This document shows positions 7,823 to 14,363 of a stretch of DNA of 64,000 nucleotides, piece by piece. Origin of the DNA: Streptomyces sp. NBC_01788 (GTDB taxonomy: Bacteria > Actinomycetota > Actinomycetes > Streptomycetales > Streptomycetaceae); assembly GCF_035917575.1 (NCBI RefSeq), contig NZ_CP109090.1, positions 7,936,001-8,000,000 of the forward strand, read 5' to 3'. Both the position numbers and the translations under genes were made by a program. The notes under the pieces were generated by a model. The model ran no database searches and was not told where the DNA came from. It saw only the letters and a list, made by a program, of their open reading frames with translations. Numbering within the stretch: position 1 is the first letter of the stretch; the number at the start of each line of letters is the position of its first letter.

Positions 7823-8965
7823 TCACCCGGCTTCCCGGTGGGAGGCGAAGAACTCGGTCGTTCGCTCCAGGCCCCGCTCGCCGAACATGGTCTCCAGGCT
7901 GGTGGCGGACTCGGCGGCGGACGCCTCGCCACGCGGGAAGAGCGCTTCCTCGTACGCGGTCAGGGCCGCCTCCGTGTCGCCGGGGTGGGCGGCGATCGCC
8001 AGGCCGAGTTCGGCTCCGTCGAGCATGGCCAGGTTGGCTCCCTCCCCGGCGAAGGGGGACATGAGGTGCGCGGCGTCGCCGAGCAGGGTCACGCCCGGGA
8101 CATGGTCCCAGCGGTGCCCGACGGGCAGCGCGTGGATGCGGCGGGGGACGAGTGCGCCGTCGGCGTCCGCTATGAGGGCGCGCAGGTTCTCGTCCCAGCC
8201 CTCGAAGTGGGACAGGACCGCGGCCTTGGCAGTGGCACTGTCGGCGAAGTCGATCGTGTCGAGCCAGTCCTCGTCGGTCCTGAGCGCGGTGTACGCGTGG
8301 AGGCTGCCGTCGGCCTCCCGGTGTGCGAGGAAGCCCCGCTGATCACCGAGGCAGATGAAGAACCCGTCGCCGAGGAGGGCGGCGCTGCCCGGGTGCCGGG
8401 CGTCGGCGTCGAGCAGATCGGTCTCGATGAAGGAGATGCCGGTGTAGGCGGCCTCGGCCGGGGAGAGCAGCGGCCGGACGCGCGACCAGGCGCCGTCGGC
8501 CCCGATCAGGAGGTCGGTGGTGATGGCGGATCCGTCGGCGAACGTCACCTCGTGGCGTCCGTCGCTCAGCGGGCGGGCGCCGCTCACTTTCATGCCCCAG
8601 CGAATCGTGCCGTCCGGGAGGGACTCCAGTAGCAACCGGCGCAGGTCTCCCCGGTCCACTTCGGGGCGGTCGCCGGTGCCGTCGTCCTCCTCGGACAGGT
8701 GCACGGTGCCGTCGGGGCCGACCAGGCGCAGGGCCTGACCACCCTCGTGGATGATCTTGCGGACACCGTCGTGGAGTCCGGCGGCGTGCAGTGCCCTCTG
8801 GCCGCTGTCCTCGTGGATGTCGAGCATGCCGCCCTGAGTGCGGGCGTTCGCTGATGCCTCCAGTTCAAAGACGGTCGCCTCGATGCCGTTGACGTGCAGG
8901 ACCCGGGCGGCGGTGAGGCCGCCGAGGCCTCCGCCGATGATCGCGACGGGGTGGTGGGTCGTCAT
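7823..8965 (-). CDS. FAD-dependent monooxygenase, TetX-like
   Basis: The start at 8965 follows a good ribosome-binding site (CCGGAGGT on the coding strand), giving 380 residues. The FAD motif HPVAIIGGGLGGLTAARVLHVNG is at residues 5-27, DRGDLRRLLLESL near 118, GADGAWSRVRP near 162 and VTLLGDAAHLMSPFAGEGANLAMLDG near 295. The pattern RTQGGMLDIHEDSGQRAL is typical of the TetX branch of class A flavoprotein monooxygenases, some of which inactivate tetracyclines. Here the substrate is unknown. A palindrome cluster at 9048-9081 upstream matches the one in front of the neighbouring TetR gene, so it is probably repressed by that TetR. Confidence 0.86.
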   Translation of the reverse strand: MTTHHPVAIIGGGLGGLTAARVLHVNGIEATVFELEASANARTQGGMLDIHEDSGQRALHAAGLHDGVRKIIHEGGQALRLVGPDGTVHLSEEDDGTGDRPEVDRGDLRRLLLESLPDGTIRWGMKVSGARPLSDGRHEVTFADGSAITTDLLIGADGAWSRVRPLLSPAEAAYTGISFIETDLLDADARHPGSAALLGDGFFICLGDQRGFLAHREADGSLHAYTALRTDEDWLDTIDFADSATAKAAVLSHFEGWDENLRALIADADGALVPRRIHALPVGHRWDHVPGVTLLGDAAHLMSPFAGEGANLAMLDGAELGLAIAAHPGDTEAALTAYEEALFPRGEASAAESATSLETMFGERGLERTTEFFASHREAG

Positions 8966-9047
8966 CTCGTACCTCCGGAAGCGGGCGCGAGTGTGCGCGT
9001 GAGCCGTGGTGCCTGGGTCGGCCCAGGTCGGGTCCGACCACCTCACC

Positions 9048-9081
9048 GTAGCGAACACGTTCGTTACGAACAAGTTCGTGA
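9048..9081. promoter_or_regulatory. Candidate TetR operator before the TetX-like gene
   Basis: The run contains CGAACACGTTCG, then GTTCGTTACGAAC (a palindrome around TTA) and AAGTTCG, that is, repeated CGAAC/GTTCG half sites. The same half site forms the 14-bp palindrome upstream of the TetR gene at 9847. This shared motif links the two genes as regulator and target. Confidence 0.65.
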
Positions 9082-9138
9082 GAGGGTGAGCGTGGGCCAG
9101 GGTCTCGACGCGGTGGTGTTGGAAGCCCCCGCGGCCGT

Positions 9139-9834
9139 TCAGCCCGCAGTGTCCGGAACGGGAGTGTGCGTGATGCCGTTGATCAGAACGTCGAAGCCCC
9201 ACGCCAGCCGCTGCTCGGCAGGACCGGCGAGCAGGGCGGGCATGTGCGCCTTGATCATCGGGTGGGTGGCCTCATGCACGGCATGCGCGGCGCTGATGAG
9301 GGCGTTCCAGTCGTTCTGCAGCTCCGGTGAGCTGCTCTGCGTCCCGTGCTCCGCGGCCGTCGCCGTCGCGTACTGCAGCAGGTTGTCGATTCCCCAGGCG
9401 ACCTGCTCCCGCGGTGCGCCGCTGCCGGAGAGCAGGCTCAACAGGCGCTCGACGAGGTTCAGGTAGTTCTCGCCGCTCGGGCGCGCCACGAGAGCCGACC
9501 GGGCCAGCTGTGGGTGCTCGAACAGGACGCGGGTGTACGAGGTGAGCACCGCGACGAGCTGATCACGCCAGCCGGCTCCGGCGCCGTCGACGGCCAGGTC
9601 GACCTCTCCGAGTAGGGCGTCCAGGACGGCCGCGTGCAGCTCGGCGGTGTTGGCCACGTAGACGTACAGCGAGGACGGGCCGGTGTCGAGCTCCTGCGCC
9701 AGACGCCGCATGGTCACCTTTTCCAGCCCCTCGGAGCGCATGACCCGCACGGCGACGTCGACGATCCCGCGTCGGGTCAGGGCCGGCTTGGCGGGTCGCT
9801 CACGGCGGCTGATCGGTTCTCGCTGCGCAGTCAT
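9139..9834 (-). CDS. TetR-family regulator (TetR_C type)
   Basis: The 231-residue protein has an N-terminal HTH (TRRGIVDVAVRVMRSEGLEKVTMRRLAQELDTGPSSLYVYV, about residues 20-60). It continues with a TetR_C-like ligand-binding domain (RDQLVAVLTSYTRVLFEHPQLARSAL...). The TGPSSLYVYV recognition-helix end is common among tetracycline-repressor relatives in actinomycetes. It has the same orientation as the TetX-like gene 170 bp downstream and carries a perfect palindromic operator just before its start, which suggests autoregulation plus control of that monooxygenase. Confidence 0.9.
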   Translation of the reverse strand: MTAQREPISRRERPAKPALTRRGIVDVAVRVMRSEGLEKVTMRRLAQELDTGPSSLYVYVANTAELHAAVLDALLGEVDLAVDGAGAGWRDQLVAVLTSYTRVLFEHPQLARSALVARPSGENYLNLVERLLSLLSGSGAPREQVAWGIDNLLQYATATAAEHGTQSSSPELQNDWNALISAAHAVHEATHPMIKAHMPALLAGPAEQRLAWGFDVLINGITHTPVPDTAG

Positions 9835-9846
9835 GTCCCGATCGTA

Positions 9847-9860
9847 ACGAACGCGTTCGT
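9847..9860. promoter_or_regulatory. Perfect 14-bp TetR operator
   Basis: ACGAACGCGTTCGT is a perfect palindrome 13 bases before the TetR start at 9834. It shares CGAAC/GTTCG arms with the site at 9048-9081. Confidence 0.65.
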
Positions 9861-9891
9861 CAGGCAGCGCTGCTCAGGTACGCGCAAAGGT

Positions 9892-9928
9892 CACGGGCCT
9901 TCGGCGTGATGTGCGCCGAAGGCCCGTG
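9892..9928. terminator. Hairpin terminator after the P450 gene
   Basis: A perfect 15-bp stem CACGGGCCTTCGGCG / CGCCGAAGGCCCGTG encloses a 7-base loop. It lies 30 bases past the stop of the minus-strand P450 gene and between it and the TetR promoter. Confidence 0.85.
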
Positions 9929-9959
9929 GGTGTGCCGGTCCGGGCAACCCGACGACCGG

Positions 9960-11222
9960 TCACGGAGCCAGCGTGACGGGGAGTCTCTCAAGTCCGCGGA
10001 ACGCGGGGAACGGGACCTTGAGCCATTCGGCCTCGGACGCGGGGAAGTCGAGATCGATCTTCGGGAACCTCTCGAAGAGCGTGGTCAGCGCCGTCCGCAT
10101 CTCCATCCTGGCCAACGGCGCACCGAGGCAGTAGTGCGCTCCGCTGCCGAAGCCGAGGTGCGCACTCTGCAGACCCGGCCGCTTCACGTCGAAGGTGTCG
10201 GGGCAGGCGAACTTCTCCGGGTCCCGGTTCGCGGAGGCGACCGCGACCTGCACGAGGGAACCCTTGGGAATGAGCGTGCCGCTGATGTCGATGTCCTCCA
10301 GCGCGTGCCGGAACGTCGCGTTCTCCACCGAGCCCTCGAAGCGGATGACCTCCTCGATGGCGTTCGGCAGCAGTTCCGGGTCCTCCAGGACCTCGTGCAG
10401 TTGGTCGCGGTGGGTCAGCAGGTTGAACACGGCGTTGCCGATGAGGTACGCGGTCGTCTTGTGGCCGGCGAAGAGCAGCACCCACAGGGTCGACAGAAGC
10501 TCGCCGTCGGTCATGGCACCCTGCTCGTCCTGCGTCCGGATCAGATCACTGAGCAGGTCGTCGGACGCGTTCTCCCGCTTCCGCGAGATGAGTTCGGCGA
10601 AGTAGTCCCGCAGTGAACCCTCGGCCTGCGCCAGCTTTTCCTTGTCCGCCTTGCTGAACCCGGTCCGCGCGACGGTGGTGCACCATTTCTGCGCTTGTGC
10701 GCGCTCGTGCTCGGGAATTCCGATGAGCTCGCAGATCACGATGAGCGGGAGCGGGAAGGCGAAGGACGACAGCAGGTCGATGGGCCCGTCGGTGGAACAG
10801 CGGTCCAGCAGTTCGTCGGTGACCTGCTGAATACGAGGACCCAAGGACTCGATACGCCGCGGACTGAACGCCCTGTTGACGATGCGGCGCAGCCGGGTGT
10901 GCTTGGGCGGGTCCGCGAAGAGCATGTTGTCGTCGAGCGCGATGGACGAGTCGCCGAAGATGGTGTGGTACGCGTCCATCGCCGCGTACATGTCCTTGCT
11001 GATGCGGGGGTCCGTCAGGGCGGCCTTGGCGTCGTCGAACCGGGTGATCAGATAGGTGGTCACCCCGTGCGGGGGAGTCAGCCGGCACACCGGGGCCGAC
11101 TCGCGCAGGCACGCGTACACCGGATAGGGGTTGGCGCGGTACTCCACTGAACCGCGTGAGGCCGCCGCGATCGCGTCCGCTGTCGAGTTCTTCGTGTCCC
11201 GTTCGTCGAGCTGAGTCATCAT
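9960..11222 (-). CDS. Cytochrome P450 monooxygenase
   Basis: The 420-residue protein shows all P450 marks: the I-helix LLFAGHKTTAYLIG around 250, the K-helix EEVIR (ExxR) near 297, and the haem loop FGSGAHYCLGAPLARMEM at 358-375 with ligand Cys 365. It is a soluble bacterial class I P450 that needs ferredoxin and a reductase, neither of which is encoded nearby. The start is one of two adjacent ATGs (11222 or 11219) after AAAGG. It is divergent from an aromatic hydroxylase gene with a shared 290-bp promoter region, so a common pathway is likely. The substrate is not evident. Confidence 0.92.
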   Translation of the reverse strand: MMTQLDERDTKNSTADAIAAASRGSVEYRANPYPVYACLRESAPVCRLTPPHGVTTYLITRFDDAKAALTDPRISKDMYAAMDAYHTIFGDSSIALDDNMLFADPPKHTRLRRIVNRAFSPRRIESLGPRIQQVTDELLDRCSTDGPIDLLSSFAFPLPLIVICELIGIPEHERAQAQKWCTTVARTGFSKADKEKLAQAEGSLRDYFAELISRKRENASDDLLSDLIRTQDEQGAMTDGELLSTLWVLLFAGHKTTAYLIGNAVFNLLTHRDQLHEVLEDPELLPNAIEEVIRFEGSVENATFRHALEDIDISGTLIPKGSLVQVAVASANRDPEKFACPDTFDVKRPGLQSAHLGFGSGAHYCLGAPLARMEMRTALTTLFERFPKIDLDFPASEAEWLKVPFPAFRGLERLPVTLAP

Positions 11223-11514
11223 CCCGGCCTTTCTGAAAGCTTCCGCCCCGGCCACGGGACAGCAGATGTGCGACTTACGATCCACCGGTCCCCGGAAGGA
11301 TCCCGTGCATAAACGCGATTCGCCCGATCGCACCCACAGGCCTCCCGCACGGTCGCCGGGGCCCATTCGTGCGGGCTGCGGCGGGGCGGATGTACCTCTG
11401 TTCGGGTGATCGCTGCTTATCGGCTCGCCGCGCATGGCAAAAAAAACTGAGAGCGAGCCACGGAACCCATCGGCCCCCGTGCTGCGAAGACGCTGATCCG
11501 GAGGAGAGAACGCG
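11223..11514. promoter_or_regulatory. Divergent promoter region
   Basis: The 292 bases between the P450 and hydroxylase starts encode no recognisable gene. They should hold both promoters. A lone A8 run lies at about 11439. A good ribosome-binding site (GGAGGAGAG) precedes 11515. I could not place promoter hexamers or an operator with confidence. Confidence 0.4.
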
Positions 11515-13134
11515 ATGAACGATCGCGGCAACGAGTATGTGCCCGTCCTGGTCGTGGGGGGCTCACTCGTGGGCCTGTCCGCATCCGTGTTCCTCGGACG
11601 CCTGGGCATCCAGCACTGTGTCGTCGAGCGTCACGCCGCCACGTCGGCGCATCCGCGCGGCCGCGGCAACAACATGCGGACGATGGAACTGTTCCGGACC
11701 GCCGGCCTCGAGCCGCAGATCCGGCAAGCCGCGACCACGCTGTCGAAGAACCACGGAATCCTGCAGGTGGACACCCTGCGCGGTACGACCCGGCGGTGGC
11801 TCTCGGCGCGGATCACGGGCAGGCCGCCCGAGGCGGACCTGTGCTCGACGATGCGCTGCGCCTGCAGCCAGAACGATCTGGAACCGGTCCTGCTGCAAGG
11901 TGCCCGCGACCTGGGCGGGGACGTGCGCTTCAGCACGGAACTGCTGTCCTTCAGCCAGGACGACGACGGGGTGCAGGCCGTTCTGCAGGCCAGGGACACC
12001 GGCGAGACGTACACGGTGAGGTCGGACTACCTGCTCGCCGCCGACGGTCCCCGCAGCCCCGTCCGCCAGCGGCTCGGGATCGAGCACTCGGGCTCGGGCG
12101 ATCTGTTCCACAACGTCAGCGTCACCTTCCGCAGCAAGATGCTGCGCGAGGTCGCGGGGGAGCAGAAGTTCGTCGTCTGCTACGTCACCGACCCCGCCGG
12201 CGAAGGCGTGCTGCTGCCCGTGGACAACGAGGAGCAGTGGGTCTTCCATGTGCCCTGGTTCCCGGAGCGCGGACAGACGCTGGAGCACTTCACCGATGCC
12301 CGGATCACCGACCACATCCGGGCAGCGGCCGGGGTGCGCGATCTGGACGTGGAGATCACCGGACGAGCACCGTGGCACGCGGCGGACCGCGTGGCGAACA
12401 GCTATCGGGACGGACGCGTCTTCCTCATCGGCGACTCCGCTCACGAGATGCCGCCGACCGGGGCGTTCGGATCCAACACCGGTATCCAGGACGCGCACAA
12501 CCTCGCCTGGAAGATCTCCGGGGTCCTCCGGGGCTGGGCGGACCCGGCGCTGCTGGACAGCTATGAGGCCGAGCGCAGGCCGGTGGCACAGACCACCAGC
12601 GCGCGGGCGACGATCCAGGCGGCTCGCGAACAGCACCCCGGCTACTCCGCCAGAACGGCGTCGAACGACACCGCGGACCTGATGACCGTGGCACTGGGTT
12701 ATCGCTACGCCTCGCGGGCGGTGGTGGGCGCGAACGCGGACGACCCCGTCCTCCCCGACGTCCTGTGCCTGAACGGCGAGCCCGGAAGCCGCGCACCGCA
12801 TCTCTGGGTCACACGCGACGGGGCGAAGGTCTCCACCGTCGACCTGTACGAGCGCTCCTTCGTCCTGCTCTGCGGGGGTGCCGGCTGGCACACCGCGGCC
12901 CGCACCGCGGGCGCGCGGCTCAACGTACCGCTCGACGTCCACTCCATCGGCGACGGAGCGGAGTACGACCTGGACACCGGCGGCGACGCGGACTGGTCCT
13001 CGGTGCACGGCGTCGCACCGGAGGGCGCGGTGCTGGTACGTCCGGACGGCTTCGTGGCGTGGCGGACCGAGGCCGGGACGACGGACATGGAAAAGGAACT
13101 GACCGGCGCTCTCCTCCAGATCCTCGGGCGCTGA
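11515..13134 (+). CDS. FAD-dependent aromatic hydroxylase (PheA/TfdB type)
   Basis: The 539-residue protein fits class A flavin hydroxylases: PVLVVGGSLVGLSASVFLGRLGI at 10-32, RGRGNNMRTMELFRTAGLE near 50, DYLLAADGPRSPVRQRLGI near 177 with the DG signature, and RVFLIGDSAHEMPPTGAFGSNTGIQDAHNLAWK near 302. A thioredoxin-like C-terminal domain (about 410-539) is as in phenol hydroxylase and in polyketide hydroxylases such as RdmE-type enzymes. It uses NAD(P)H and O2 to hydroxylate aromatic rings in the cytoplasm. It is followed 89 bp later by an amidohydrolase and is divergent from a P450, so the three probably act on one aromatic compound. Confidence 0.9.
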   Translation: MNDRGNEYVPVLVVGGSLVGLSASVFLGRLGIQHCVVERHAATSAHPRGRGNNMRTMELFRTAGLEPQIRQAATTLSKNHGILQVDTLRGTTRRWLSARITGRPPEADLCSTMRCACSQNDLEPVLLQGARDLGGDVRFSTELLSFSQDDDGVQAVLQARDTGETYTVRSDYLLAADGPRSPVRQRLGIEHSGSGDLFHNVSVTFRSKMLREVAGEQKFVVCYVTDPAGEGVLLPVDNEEQWVFHVPWFPERGQTLEHFTDARITDHIRAAAGVRDLDVEITGRAPWHAADRVANSYRDGRVFLIGDSAHEMPPTGAFGSNTGIQDAHNLAWKISGVLRGWADPALLDSYEAERRPVAQTTSARATIQAAREQHPGYSARTASNDTADLMTVALGYRYASRAVVGANADDPVLPDVLCLNGEPGSRAPHLWVTRDGAKVSTVDLYERSFVLLCGGAGWHTAARTAGARLNVPLDVHSIGDGAEYDLDTGGDADWSSVHGVAPEGAVLVRPDGFVAWRTEAGTTDMEKELTGALLQILGR

Positions 13135-13223
13135 ACCCCGCCGCGGCCCGGAACGCGGAGCCTCCATCACAGGCACGACTTCCCGGGCATCACCGGCGTC
13201 ACCACAGAAACGGGAGCCTGTCC

Positions 13224-14264
13224 ATGACAGATATACAGACGGCCGCGAATGCGGCCCCGCTGTCCGGCATAGCCAACAGTGGGCCGACCGGGGCGGGGGA
13301 GGACGACGCACGCCGGGCGCGTGTCGACGTACACCACCACTACACCGCGCCGGAATGGCTCGACTGGGCGGAGAGACAAGAGATCGTCCAGCGGGGGAAC
13401 CTGCCGCGGTGGACCCAGTGGGATCTCGGCACGGCTCTCGGGATGATGGACGCGGCGGGCATCCGGACCAGCGTGTTCACCGTCGCGATGCTGGGCCGCC
13501 TCCAGGATCCGAAGGTGCGCAAGGAAAGCGCCCATGTCGCCCTGCAGGCCGCCGGCGACCTCGCCGCAAGCCATCCCGGCCGCTTCGCCTTCTACACCCC
13601 CCTGTTCCTCGACAGCCCCGAGCTCTCCATGTGGTCGCTCATCCACGGAATGGACGAACTCGGGGCTGTCGGCGTCAGTGTGCGCACCAGCGTCAAGGGT
13701 GTCTACCTCGGCCATCCCGACCAGGACAGAATCCTGGCGGAGCTGAACGAGCGCTCCGCCGTGGTCAGTACGCACCCGATGGACGTTCCCGGAGGCGGTG
13801 CGGAGCTGGAGGGCGTACCGCCGTTCCTGTGCGACTTCCTGATGGACACCACGCGCGCGGCGATCAGCCTCATCCTCAACGGGACCCTGGACCGCTACCC
13901 GGACATCACCTTCATCCTCCCGCACGGAGGCGGCTTCCTGCCGTACATCGCCGGTCGCGTCGAGGTGTTCAGCGACCACCTGACGCCCAAGGTGGAACCC
14001 GCCCGGGTCCGTGACTACCTGCACCGCTTCTACTACGACACGGCCGGCCCCATGTCCCCCTCGTCCACACCGAGTCTGCTGTCCACCGTGGACCCCTCCC
14101 GCATTCTCTACGGCAGCGACTGGCCACCCACCCCGGCACACCTGGTCACGGATGTCACCGCACCCGCGCTCGACAACGACCCCGCCCTCGACGAACAACA
14201 GCGCCGCTGCATCAACCGCGACAACGCGCATCGTCTTCTTCCGGCACTCGCCGCTCGCCGGTAG
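13224..14264 (+). CDS. Amidohydrolase-2 family decarboxylase-like enzyme
   Basis: The ATG at 13224 follows GGGAG and gives 346 residues. The protein has the ACMSD-like metal sites: DVHHHY at residues 35-40, a histidine in STHPMD, FILPHGGGFLPYI near 230 and RILYGSDWPPTPAH near 295 with the conserved Asp. This family includes ACMSD, gamma-resorcylate and 6-methylsalicylate decarboxylases, which remove ring carboxyl groups with a divalent metal. It is therefore better called a putative aromatic-acid decarboxylase than a hydrolase. Its position after an aromatic hydroxylase supports that reading. Confidence 0.85.
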   Translation: MTDIQTAANAAPLSGIANSGPTGAGEDDARRARVDVHHHYTAPEWLDWAERQEIVQRGNLPRWTQWDLGTALGMMDAAGIRTSVFTVAMLGRLQDPKVRKESAHVALQAAGDLAASHPGRFAFYTPLFLDSPELSMWSLIHGMDELGAVGVSVRTSVKGVYLGHPDQDRILAELNERSAVVSTHPMDVPGGGAELEGVPPFLCDFLMDTTRAAISLILNGTLDRYPDITFILPHGGGFLPYIAGRVEVFSDHLTPKVEPARVRDYLHRFYYDTAGPMSPSSTPSLLSTVDPSRILYGSDWPPTPAHLVTDVTAPALDNDPALDEQQRRCINRDNAHRLLPALAARR

Positions 14265-14273
14265 CGGCCTGTC

Positions 14274-14347
14274 GGGGCGGGCTGCCGCCCACGAACCGGG
14301 CGTCGTCGAGACCGCCCAGCACTCGTCGGGGCCCGGCAGCCCGCCCC
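14274..14347. terminator. Long-loop inverted repeat between convergent genes
   Basis: GGGGCGGGCTGCCG (14274-14287) and CGGCAGCCCGCCCC (14334-14347) are perfect complements of 14 bp with a 46-base loop. The position between the stops of the amidohydrolase and GH3 genes suits a bidirectional terminator. Confidence 0.55.
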
Positions 14348-14363
14348 CGCGAACCGTGCGAAC

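Noticed and set aside
9960..14264. Full secondary-metabolite gene cluster
   Set aside because: Only three tailoring-type genes are present; no synthase, transporter or pathway regulator lies next to them.
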